Origin: Triparma columacea
Lineage: Eukaryota; Sar; Bolidophyceae; Parmales; Triparmaceae
Assembly: GCA_030267965.1 (NCBI GenBank)
Contig: BRYA01000468.1
Coordinates: 1 to 30,290, forward strand
Direction of reading: 5' to 3'
Length of the DNA: 30,290 bases
A model generated the notes under the pieces. The model was not told the origin of the DNA and did not search any database. It saw nothing but the letters and a program-made list of their open reading frames with translations. Within the stretch, counting starts at the first letter, position 1. Every line of letters starts with the position of its first letter. Positions 1 to 8,953 of this stretch are shown piece after piece. A program made the position numbers and the translations under genes.

Positions 1-80
1 TAACCCTAACCCTAACCCTAACCCTAACCCTAACCCTAACCCTAACCCTAACCCTAACCCTAATCCTAACCCTAACCCTA
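1..80. repeat. Terminal telomere repeats (CCCTAA)n
   Basis: Thirteen or so tandem copies of CCCTAA run from the first base, with one variant (TCCTAA at about 63). This is the C-rich strand of a TTAGGG telomere read from the chromosome end inwards, so position 1 is at or very near the physical end of a chromosome. The tract ends abruptly at about 80, where pyrimidine-rich subtelomeric DNA begins. Confidence 0.97.
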
Positions 81-660
81 CTTCTCTTCACTTCTCTTTA
101 CCTCTCTTTACTACACAGTAACACACACACTTCACTACACTCATCTTTACTTCTCTTCACTTCTCTTTACTTCTCTTTACTACACACTAACACACACAAA
201 CAAACACCACTCTACCTTATACACTTCCCCCCCCTACTCTCTTCTCTTAACTCCTCTATCACAATCATACACACACTCTCTTCTTCTCTCCCACACACTC
301 ACTCACACACCTTTACCTTTTATTCTTCTCTTCCCTACTCTCTTCACTTAACTCCTCTTACACCCACTCGCACACACACTCTCTCTCTCTCTCTCTCTTC
401 CTCTCTCTCTCACACTCACACACACCTCTACCTTATACCCTTCTCCCTGCTACTTCCTCCCCTCAACTCTTCTAACACACACACTATCACACACACACTC
501 CACTTCACACACTCTACTCCAACACTCTTTTCACAACCTCCCTCTCTTTACTCTCCAGTCCCTTCTCCCTATCTTCCACACTGCCTTCCTTCACCACATC
601 CCCCCTCTCTCTCTCTTCCCTCCACCTTCAACTAACTATTAAACAACCTCTTCCTTCTTT
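81..660. repeat. Pyrimidine-rich low-complexity subtelomere
   Basis: The plus strand is almost all C and T with scattered A and very little G. It is made of degenerate CTTCTCTTTACT-like and CACACA/CTCTCT tracts, including a (CT)n run near 378-400 and short CA runs. Blocks around 81-180 recur imperfectly (for example CTTCTCTTCACTTCTCTTTAC). I see no gene in it. Confidence 0.85.
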
Positions 661-664
661 GCTG

Positions 665-2220
665 TCAACCTCCTATCAATCTCCTTGCATTCTCTCTCCC
701 TCTCGCTAACCATCCCTTCCTTCTCCTTGCACTCTCTCTTTCTCTCTCTCCCTCCAATGCATTCTCCTTCTCCTCTCTCCCCCTCTCCCTCTTGCCCTCC
801 TGCCTCCTCCTCTCCCTCACTGCCTTCTGTACCACTTCCTTGATCCTTCTTTTCAACTCCACCCCGTTCCTCTCCTTGTTCTTCTCCATCCTGAGCTCCC
901 TCATTCTCTCCCTTTCCTCACTCTCCCTTTCCCACCTTTCCTTCTCCTCCTATGCCTCACTCTGAAATCTCTCACCCTTCTCTCTCACCACCCTGACCCT
1001 CTCCCCCTCCTCCGCAATCTACATCATCTCCCTCCTAACCCTATTCTCCCAGTCCCCCTCCTCCTCTCTTCACCCTCCTCTCTCACCTACCTTCCCACCT
1101 CAGCCTTCATTCAGTCCAGCATTTCCCTAAGTTTCTCACACTCCACCTTCTTCTCCTTTAACTCCTGCAGCCTCTCCCAAGTCCCTACCTCCATCCTCCT
1201 CATGTCCGCCTCCAACAGCTCTTGGCCTCCTTCATCTTTCTTCTGCTTTCCACATCCTCCCTCTCCATGCTCTCCTTTTACTCCAAGAGTGCCATCAAAA
1301 ACATTTCCCCTTACTTGCACTTCTTCGTCTTCCCGAGCTTCTCTCTCCTCCCTCAGCCCCTCAACCTCCTCCCTCACCAACCCAATGACCCTTCTAACCT
1401 TCCCCCTCTTCCCCTCCCACTCAAACTTCTCTCCAATTATCATGTCATCTTCCTCCCTGAGCTTCTTGATCTCCTCTTTGTCTATCTCCCTCACCCTCTC
1501 TGCCTCAGCTCTCATCCTTGATACCTCCTCCTTTGCCCTGGACTCTTCCTCTGCAACTTCTCTCTCCCTTCCCTCCTGATCCTCTTTCCTCTTCTCAACG
1601 TCCCTCATTATATCCTCCCCTAGTTTGCACTCTGCAAGCCTGCTTTCAATCCTCGCCTCCTCCTCAACGACCGTCCTCTTCCTCTCCCCAAGTTCCTTCT
1701 CAAATTCTAAGGCCCTACTTCTCTCGTGTTCCTTCTCTCGTGTTCCCTGACCCCCTTCTCCCCGGAGATTAAGGATGACGATTCTCTCTCAATGTGAACC
1801 TCACTGTCCTCAATAGCCTTCAATTTCTTCTCAACAAACCTCTCCCTCTCCCTCTCAGCTATCCCCAACACCTTGACCCCAATGTCCCTCTCACTACCTC
1901 AATCATGACAATGATGCTCCTCTCCTTGCCCTCTACTACATCCTCACTCCCCCTAAGTCTCTCTTGCGCTCCCTCAACATCCTTCTCCCTCCTGGAGACA
2001 TCCCTCTCCATGNNNNCCTAGCTCTCCTTTCCTTGAGTACCATCAGCCTGCCCTTAAGCACACTCCTGTCCTTCCTCAGTGCCTCCTCCCCCACTGCAAC
2101 CTCACCCATTCTTTCCTCGACCTCGGCTTCTCTCATCCCTAGCCTGCCCTCCCTCTCTTCCACCCAAGCCTCCCTCTCAGTGTTACCAGCACTACCAAAC
2201 AACTGCAAGCCAATACAAAC
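665..2220 (-). pseudogene. Remains of a coiled-coil protein gene
   Basis: The minus strand is purine-rich and encodes Glu/Arg/Lys-rich, heptad-like helical sequence in several disconnected frames (665-904, 1111 to about 1720, about 1720-1890, 1936-2220). The coiled-coil sense continues across frame changes. A 14-bp tandem duplication at 1718-1745 shifts the frame exactly where Glu-rich coding passes from one frame to another. A second shift lies near 1885, where the frame reading RGSEDVVEGKERS upstream gives way to the one reading IAERERERF. A 4-base gap interrupts 2013-2016. No plausible intron joins the pieces, so I read this as a decayed gene. Purine-rich DNA encodes E/R/K by chance, so part of the signal could be compositional; sequencing error in low-complexity DNA is another explanation. 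The function of the ancestor cannot be told. Confidence 0.4.
2013..2016. other. Assembly gap (4 N)
   Basis: Four N bases lie inside the pyrimidine-rich subtelomere. The true gap length is unknown, so reading-frame arguments across this point are not reliable. Confidence 0.99.
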
Positions 2221-2580
2221 CACATAAAACGATGACAAACAACTAATAAACCAATAAAAACCACTAAACACCCATGAAAACCCAGGGAAGCCCACTAAAA
2301 ATCACTGAAAACCACTGAAAACCATTGAAAACCACTGAAAACCACTAAAAATCCATTAAAAACCACTAAAAACCACTAAAAATCCACAAAAAACCACTAT
2401 AAACCACATAAAACCAGTTCCTGCAGTTCAATTGTTAATATTTTTAGGTCACAAGAAGTGTCCTACTTAATGCTCTAAGATCCACTCTTAAAAAAATCTT
2501 AAACTCCACCCCAAAAAAAAAACCAAAAAAAACAACAACAACAAAAAACCAAAAAAAAAACCAAAAAAAATGTCCCGCAA
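2221..2580. repeat. A/C-rich short-period repeat block
   Basis: From about 2226 to 2418 the motif AAAACCACTG/AAAACCACTA recurs with a period of about 10-11 bp and small variants (ACCATTG, ATCCATT). After a short unique stretch (about 2419-2500) come A-rich runs with CC and CAACAACAA interruptions to about 2575. No coding sequence is visible. Confidence 0.8.
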
Positions 2581-2682
2581 GTCGATTGCTGTTTTTTTTA
2601 GTGCAAACAACCCGCAATGAGCAGACGGTAATACTGTGTAAGCACAGTTGAAATCTGAGATATTTTTTTCTAGCAGCGACTC

Positions 2683-3840
2683 CTGTTAGGGTTGGGGTTG
2701 GGGTTAGGGTTGGGGTTAGAGTCAGGGTTAGAGTCAGGGTTAGAGTCAGGGTTAGAGTCAGGGTTAGAGTCAGGGTTAGAGTCAGGGTTAGAAAATGGAT
2801 TCTATATAGACTATTATATAAAGACTATTATATAAAGACTATTATTCTTGTGTGCTCTCCAGTTGGGGTTGTGAGAGTCAGGGTTAGGGTCAGGGTTAGA
2901 ATCAGGGTTAGAGTCAGGGTTAGAGTCAGGGTTAGGAAATGGATTAATACTATTCTATATAGACTATCGTATAAAGACTTTCATCCAAACATCTTGTGTG
3001 CTCTCCCGTTGGGGTTGTGAGGGTCAGGGTTAGGGTCAGGGTTAGAGTCAGGGTTAGAGTCAGGATTAGAGTCAGGATTAGAAAATGGATTCTATATAGA
3101 CTATTATATAAGGACTGTTATATATCGTCTTATGTAGTCTCCTGTTGGGGTTTTGAGGGTCAGGGTTAGAGTCAGGGTTAGAGTCAGGGTTAGCGTCAGG
3201 GTTAGAAAATGGATTCTATATAGACTATTATATAAGGACTGTTATATATCGTCTTATGTAGTCTCCTGTTGGGGTTTTGAGGGTCAGGGTTAGAGTCAGG
3301 GTTAGAGTCAGGGTTAGAGTCAGGGTTAGAGTCAGGGTTAGAAAATGGATTCTATATAGACTATTATATAAAGACTATTATATAAAGACTATTATATAAA
3401 GACTATTTTTCTAGAATGTGTTTTGTGTTAGGGTTGGGGTTGGGGTTGGGGTTAGGGTTGGGGTTAGGGTTGGGGTTAGAGTCAGGGTTAGAGTCAGGGT
3501 TAGAGTCAGGGTTAGAAAATGGATTCTTTATAGACTATTATATAAAGACTATTATACAAAGACTATTTTTCTAGAATGCGTCTTCTGTTAGGGTTGGGGT
3601 TGGGGTTGGGGTTAGGGTTGGGGTTAGGGTTGGGGTTAGAGTCAGGGTTAGAGTCAGGGTTAGAGTCAGGGTTAGAAAATGGATTCTATATAGACTATTA
3701 TATAAAGACTATTATATAAAGACTATTTTTCTAGAATGCGTCTTCTGTTAGGGTTGGGGTTGGGGTTGGGGTTAGGGTTGGGGTTAGGGTCAGGGTTAGG
3801 ATCAGGGTTAGCCGGGGTTAGGCTAAAACGACCCAACTGT
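2683..3840 (+). repeat. Inverted telomere-like higher-order array, seven units
   Basis: Seven units each contain a unique AT-rich core starting AAAATGGATT (starts 2792, 2937, 3082, 3206, 3342, 3516, 3676; spacing 145, 145, 124, 136, 174, 160) with TATATAGACTATTATA and repeated TAAAGACTATTATA segments. The core is followed by a telomere-like tract of GGGTTAGAGTCA 12-mers and, in several units, GGGTTGGGGTTAGG. The telomere-like motifs read TTAGGG/TTGGGG on the plus strand, opposite to the terminal CCCTAA tract. Two subfamilies of core are visible: units at 3082 and 3206 share ATATATCGTCTTATGTAGTC, and the units at 3342, 3516 and 3676 share TTTTTCTAGAATG before GTTAGGGTTGGGG. Confidence 0.9.
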
Positions 3841-4123
3841 TTGGGGATATCACTAACCCTAACCCATCTTCAAAACTCCATACACATTTACTACACCTCT
3901 ATTATACTCACAAACCACTTTAACACTACCATCATCCATCTACTACACTTCCATATAACTTATCAACACCTATAACACTCCTACAATACATTAAATACAC
4001 CTTCACAATACTCACAAACTTTTATAACACTCCCATAATACTCAACATACACCGTACTTACACAATAATCACAACAAGATCAAATTAAATCGTTTTATCC
4101 TACAAAATGTATCTGCACTTTAG
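3841..4123. other. AT-rich spacer without a gene
   Basis: This is AT-rich sequence between the subtelomeric array and the first intact gene, with many ACACTCCTA/TAACACTCC-like short motifs and one ACTAACCCTAACCC telomere-like patch near 3853. It would contain the 3' UTR of the minus-strand gene that ends at 4124. Nothing else is recognised. Confidence 0.6.
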
Positions 4124-6775
4124 TTACTCTCCATTCGCATCTTCTTCTTCAAGCGGCACAACACTGCTTACTTTAGCCTTCCCACCTCCTACCCCTATAA
4201 TATCTCCACCATCAGAGCCTCCAATACTTGCTCTCCTAATACTTTCTCTCAAAGCACCTGCTAGACCACCCTCAGCTTCAGCATCAACACTTGCTCTCCT
4301 AACACTCTCTCTTCTTCTAGCATCTCCATTGGCTGGAATAAGTTCTACAGGTACTCTAGCCTTCATTACATCAGTAAACCACTCTGGCTGCTCCTCTTCC
4401 CATTTAGCCCAATTCAACTCAACCCATTTCTTTATTTCTTTGCCAATTGTAATCCAGTGATGCCTTGATGTTCTGAAGACTTTAAACTTTGTTGCATCAT
4501 TTTCTCCTTCAAGGAAACTAGCCATTGAATAGTCATTTCCTCTCTGTGTACTCCAGAAGGTGTGCAAGTACTTCTTCTCAATGTTAAAAAAGAAAACACC
4601 AAGGCATATGATAGTTATTGGTATGATATACTTCACTATAAATGATGCAATATCAATCGGGTTGTCATCTACATAAGGAGAAAATAGATATATATATTGT
4701 GACACTGGTAGACTTACCATTGTCAACAGAAGACCAAACAACCAGTACACTCCACCAACTTCATTAGGATGCCTAAACTGCACCATTGAAGTGAAGTCTA
4801 CAATGATCTTTACAATCACTCTCATTATAATGCTACTCACAATCTCTACGTTACCCCCTAATCGCATCCAATACCAGAAGTCTCCCCTCAATATCTTAAC
4901 CAATAAGTACAGACCAAGGTCAGCTCCAATGTAGAGAAAGGCCCAACTACCTCCCATCAACCCAAGAAGGACTATTGTTGTACACCTTATTAAAAGCATC
5001 CCCGCTGACAAAAGCAACATTGACACAAACACTACTGCTCTCTTGCTTGCTTTTGCTGGTATATATCCATAGAAATCTGATGCTCGTTTTCTCTTATCAG
5101 GGTCTGTGTCCCAGTCATAACTAATTGTTGCAGAGGCAAAGCCTGTTGTAATTGCTGACACAGCAATTGAAAGCCATGCTGAAGTCCCAACCTTTTTGTC
5201 ACTGGTTGCTATTGCCATAAGTTGGATGATCACTCCAGGAATTGCCTCAGCAAACATTTCAAGCACTTTCATTGCTGTCATCTCCATCATTGGGTCAACA
5301 GCAGCCCCAACCTCTTGCTTTGCTCCAGTCGCTACCCTGTGAGCATCAACTGCAGGCCTGTATCCAAGCAAGATTGGAATCCACTCCCGCACCACCCGTT
5401 TCATTCCCAACTTTCTATTCTGTGCCCAAACACCAAACATCTGAAACCCAATTGACACTGCCAAACTTGCCAAAGAAGCCTTAAAGTACCCATACTTCTT
5501 ATCTTTCCAAAACTTATGTGTCACATACACATCAGTCAGCAAGTCAACCATGCTTGTGGCAGCACCAACAGTCACCCTTGCTTTTAAGCCTAAGGTAGAC
5601 TTCATGAATAGTTTCATAACTATCTCCTCAAGCATGGGCCTTAACCACACTTGTTCATTCATAACCTCCTGCACTTCAGTGAATTGATGTGCCCACTCAT
5701 CTACAGCATGAACAGCAGTTGCTGTGGTCAACATGACTGCTGTCATTGCACTCCCAATCTCCCAGCCCCTGGCTTCCTCCTTACTATTATCTTCTCCCTC
5801 TTTTGTCGCTCTCCTTTTAAATTTGTTCATAACCACAGCATACAGCATAGTTCTCATGAAACCATGCTGCTCTGTGATCTCTCTCAGTGCCCTGTTGGCG
5901 GCAATATATTCTCTCACGACCTCTACCTTACTGCCCCCAATATTCTTCTTCTTCACTCTCTCCATCAGCTGCTCCCCAAACCTCCTCCCATCCTGTTCCC
6001 CTGCTTCAGTGCTCTTGAGCAGATTGTCGAAATAGTAAGCAGCATCAGTTGCCATGCCCAGATGCTTGATTACACTCTTTTTGCTGGCAGCTTTTCCTAA
6101 ACCCTCATGTCTAGTCATCATTTCAACATCTGTCTTCATCTGGCCAGCCTCTGAGAACCTTACAGCTGTGAGATGCCCTTCGTGTTCAACTGTGATGACA
6201 AGTATCTTGTTGTTAACTCTGTGAACCACAAGCTGGGAATCGACTCCACTTTTAAGGTCCCAGAAGAATGCTGCAACTTCCTTGTGGAATGTTCTCACAT
6301 TTATTGAAGTCTTTCCCCATCCGATTCCCTTCTCTGCCTTTATCAATGTCTGTCCAGACAATGTACTACTGATCTCTTGAGCTCCATGAATCTCATCAAA
6401 GTGACTTTCAATCCCTGGTGCTCCCTCAATTGCAATCTCCTCAAACTTTGCAATGATCTGCTGTCTCTTGAATGCATCAATCTCTTTGGTGTCACCGACA
6501 CCGACGGGGGACAGTTGGATCCCGTCGGCTTTTTTTTCCTCCAGATTTGCGGCGTCGTCAAGCTCATCGGGGTGATCGTCGACGCGATTAGGGCGTCCCT
6601 TCTCCATATCATTGTCATTGATCAACTCAATAACATCGTTAGGAGCACCAACAATCTCCTCGTTTACTACGCTCTCGACGTTGACGTTTTTTTCTTGGTC
6701 AGTAAGGCCCCTCTCGTCGTTGTTTACGGCGATGACTTGCTCGTCCTCCTGCTTGGGGCTAACTTTCATGCTCAT
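4124..6775 (-). CDS. START-like/XKR-like multi-pass membrane protein
   Basis: Single-exon gene of 883 aa. The N-terminus (1-100) is acidic and disordered. Residues about 150-340 resemble a divergent START-like region (FHKEVAAFFWDL at 163-174). From about 400 there are roughly eight or nine membrane segments. The first has the motif SMVDLLTDVY (408-417), and a later one reads EMFAEAIPGVIIQLM (506-520). This D-x-x-T-D ... E-x-x-P-x-x-x-x-Q layout recalls XK-related (XKR) lipid scramblases and a START-plus-membrane family that I remember as expanded in stramenopile algae; that link is from memory and untested. The C-tail has two RRAS sites (826-829, 847-850) of PKA type. Scramblase activity is inference only. 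The gene is intronless, and its third positions look A/T-richer than those of its neighbours except near the 5' end (about 6480-6775). The start is the first of two nearby ATGs (6775, 6769), below a run of 10 G. Confidence 0.75.
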   Translation of the reverse strand: MSMKVSPKQEDEQVIAVNNDERGLTDQEKNVNVESVVNEEIVGAPNDVIELINDNDMEKGRPNRVDDHPDELDDAANLEEKKADGIQLSPVGVGDTKEIDAFKRQQIIAKFEEIAIEGAPGIESHFDEIHGAQEISSTLSGQTLIKAEKGIGWGKTSINVRTFHKEVAAFFWDLKSGVDSQLVVHRVNNKILVITVEHEGHLTAVRFSEAGQMKTDVEMMTRHEGLGKAASKKSVIKHLGMATDAAYYFDNLLKSTEAGEQDGRRFGEQLMERVKKKNIGGSKVEVVREYIAANRALREITEQHGFMRTMLYAVVMNKFKRRATKEGEDNSKEEARGWEIGSAMTAVMLTTATAVHAVDEWAHQFTEVQEVMNEQVWLRPMLEEIVMKLFMKSTLGLKARVTVGAATSMVDLLTDVYVTHKFWKDKKYGYFKASLASLAVSIGFQMFGVWAQNRKLGMKRVVREWIPILLGYRPAVDAHRVATGAKQEVGAAVDPMMEMTAMKVLEMFAEAIPGVIIQLMAIATSDKKVGTSAWLSIAVSAITTGFASATISYDWDTDPDKRKRASDFYGYIPAKASKRAVVFVSMLLLSAGMLLIRCTTIVLLGLMGGSWAFLYIGADLGLYLLVKILRGDFWYWMRLGGNVEIVSSIIMRVIVKIIVDFTSMVQFRHPNEVGGVYWLFGLLLTMVSLPVSQYIYLFSPYVDDNPIDIASFIVKYIIPITIICLGVFFFNIEKKYLHTFWSTQRGNDYSMASFLEGENDATKFKVFRTSRHHWITIGKEIKKWVELNWAKWEEEQPEWFTDVMKARVPVELIPANGDARRRESVRRASVDAEAEGGLAGALRESIRRASIGGSDGGDIIGVGGGKAKVSSVVPLEEEDANGE

Positions 6776-7967
6776 GAGGGGGGGGGGCTGAAAGGTGGTA
6801 GGGTAGTTTGGGGTTCAGTGAGATGTTTTTTTAAACGAAATCGGTCGTGGCGAGATGATGAGGGGCAATAACAATTGTTGCTTATCAATATACGGCGATC
6901 AACTCCAGTGCAGTCAACCAAGCCCACCGTCCTTGTCGAAACACCAAGGTGGATTTGGAGCTCAGCTTGTATTTTTACGTTGCGGTCGTTTCTTCCTCAA
7001 TTTACGTCTCGTACCACCCGAGCTTAGGTCTCCATGCACATTCTTACCTTCAACGAAGCTTTTACAGGGGCTAATTCTTGGGGTTTACTTTGGCTGAGGA
7101 CGGGAAGGGGAAAGGTGGGAGGTGGTGAGGGATAAAGGGCGATATATTCGTCAAAAGATCTCAGAAATCCCGGGCGAGGGGCAATGTTAGCCCGGGAGTG
7201 TAGCTAAAATCCCCGTTGGGAATCGTATGAAGATGAATAATCCCTGGATCCGGAATTTACTGGTTTCGGGGGAACCTTCTGATTGTCTATATACGGCCGA
7301 ATTTGTGTTTCTTATGCATTAAACGCGCCAACTAATAAACAGTGGTCACTCCTCGTACGTCCTCACCTCTAAGTTTTCGCTTTTCTTGGTTCTTTTCCAA
7401 AGTTGAAAATATGGGTCAAACCCTGGTTGCATTTGCTATACTTTAGGGCCGTACCGGTGCCCTCCCTCATTCACCTTCGGTCGGCGAAGCGCTGAAAACG
7501 CCATAAAAGGCCAATGTATTTTCTTTTCCCAACGACCTTCAATCTTCAGCTAATCAACCGTCAAGGATCGCTTCTTCCCAAGGAAGGGGGGGGAGTAAAC
7601 AGGTACGGGAACCGATGGGGCGACCGAAGGAACAACACAGTAATACGAGCGACTTTCTTGCAACTTCGGGGAGTGGGGTGTAAAGGACTGCTTGACGGGC
7701 TGGGGGAAGGAGGTGAAGTTTGGATATTACAAGTAAGTGACGACCGACTGGCCCCCTTTGCGTATCGCCAGTTCCCATCGCTTACTCACAGAAACAGAAG
7801 TGAGGCAAAAAGATTGCGATGGTTCAAAGGCAAAAGATTCAAGTTTGATCGTTAACCACAAATTGTGCACTCTTGTCTGATATCCTTCTGCCCCCCACCC
7901 CACACACACCCGCCCTACCCCCATTCACACCTCCCCCCCATCCGATCTCTCGAAAAGAAAGCCGAGC
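6776..7967. other. Intergenic region of about 1.2 kb, no gene recognised
   Basis: This lies upstream of the START/XKR-like gene and downstream of the secreted-protein gene. It contains a 10-G run at 6778-6787, the putative promoter of the gene at 4124-6775, and mixed-composition sequence. Open frames of 80 and 113 codons on the plus strand (6855-7097, 7514-7855) have no family resemblance, no splice context and ordinary chance lengths, so I do not call them genes. Confidence 0.5.
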
Positions 7968-8897
7968 TTAGTCGAGCAGCCTTCTCCCAGTCTCTCCTGC
8001 CGGCATTTCAGTCATGGTATCGACATGATTCTCGTGCTCCCAAAGATCGCCAAAACCCACCCCCCCCGAAAGCCTGCGGTTGTAGGTCTGCCTCCTCGCG
8101 TCCCTCAATTTTATCAGGAGATTTTTCATAGACTTGAAGGGCGTGCCCTTGTTGAGGTAATTCACATTAAGCCCCATGTCATCGTCCTTGAGACCCTCCT
8201 TGGCTCTAAATGTGTCCACAAAGTCCCTGACAGCTTCTTCCTCCTCTGATGAGACATCCTGCGCGTCGGGGTTCAAACTATACATTATCATTTCATAGAT
8301 GCCCGCCGCGGTCATCTTCCCAGTGCCTTCCTCCATGTACCCTGAAGCCGTAGCACGATGGTAGCCCGTTTCTACGAGGAGCTTGAGAGTCTCGTACTCG
8401 TCGATGGGCACTATCCAGGCGTGTAGGTCAGAGTTGTAATCGTGCAGAGTAAAGGGCGGACGGGCCGGCAGCTTGGGACGCTCTAGTTTTGGGGGAGGGC
8501 GGAAGGACCAGCGGGAAGGGTAAGTGTTATGATGGGGTGAAGGCAAAGAGGCAAATTTTCCAGCTCGTCTAACCTCCTCGGTCAGATTCCCTACCCCTCT
8601 GACACCTCCCGTCCTCCCAAACCTGCACCAAAACCCAAAAACATCCACCCCCCCGAAGGTTATGTTAAGCTCCCTTCTCCACTTGGGCCCTCTGGTCGGC
8701 CCTCTCCCCCCCTCTCGCGCGCCGGGGCCCCCTTTCTCACCTTCCGTGCTGGTCCCGTCGTCCCTTATGATGATTTCTTCCTCCATATCCTCCTCACTGG
8801 TATCAACATAGTCCCCCGGGGCTGCCATGACTGATGGGGTAAATATGGCCAATACAAGTAGGGTCACCAAAACCGCGGATGAAATACGAGACTTCAT
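7968..8897 (-). CDS. Secreted or ER-lumen protein of unknown function
   Basis: The ATG at 8897 opens a clear signal peptide: charged MKSR, hydrophobic core to about residue 20, likely cleavage after VMA near residue 25. An acidic stretch follows (EEDMEEEIII). The frame is open for 309 codons, but 8483-8740 looks like an intron: it starts GTGAGAAAGGGGG, ends AAAACTAG and is 258 nt (3 x 86) with no in-frame stop. Splicing gives 223 aa (exons 8741-8897 and 7968-8482); retention gives 309 aa with an Arg/Gly/Pro-rich insert unlike the rest. I prefer the spliced form. The mature part is hydrophilic (for example DYNSDLHAWIVPIDEYETLK) and ends RRLLD. I do not recognise the family. It is divergent from the next gene, with only 56 bp between the ATGs. 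Confidence 0.7.
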   Translation of the reverse strand: MKSRISSAVLVTLLVLAIFTPSVMAAPGDYVDTSEEDMEEEIIIRDDGTSTEGEKGGPGAREGGRGPTRGPKWRRELNITFGGVDVFGFWCRFGRTGGVRGVGNLTEEVRRAGKFASLPSPHHNTYPSRWSFRPPPKLERPKLPARPPFTLHDYNSDLHAWIVPIDEYETLKLLVETGYHRATASGYMEEGTGKMTAAGIYEMIMYSLNPDAQDVSSEEEEAVRDFVDTFRAKEGLKDDDMGLNVNYLNKGTPFKSMKNLLIKLRDARRQTYNRRLSGGVGFGDLWEHENHVDTMTEMPAGETGRRLLD

Positions 8898-8953
8898 TCT
8901 TGTGGGTTGGTGGCGGGGGGATCGTAGAGAGTCGTAGTTGAGGAACGTTGAAG

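Noticed and set aside
1202..1772. Ser/Pro/Leu-rich plus-strand frames
   Set aside because: They are products of the pyrimidine-rich strand; they overlap the more protein-like minus-strand coiled-coil frames and have no motif.
3736..3975. Small plus-strand frame rich in Gly-Leu (GLGLGLG)
   Set aside because: It is a translation of GGGTTGGGGTTAGG telomere-like repeats.
7514..7855. 113-codon plus-strand frame as a gene
   Set aside because: It has no recognisable family, splice context or composition difference from surrounding intergenic DNA.
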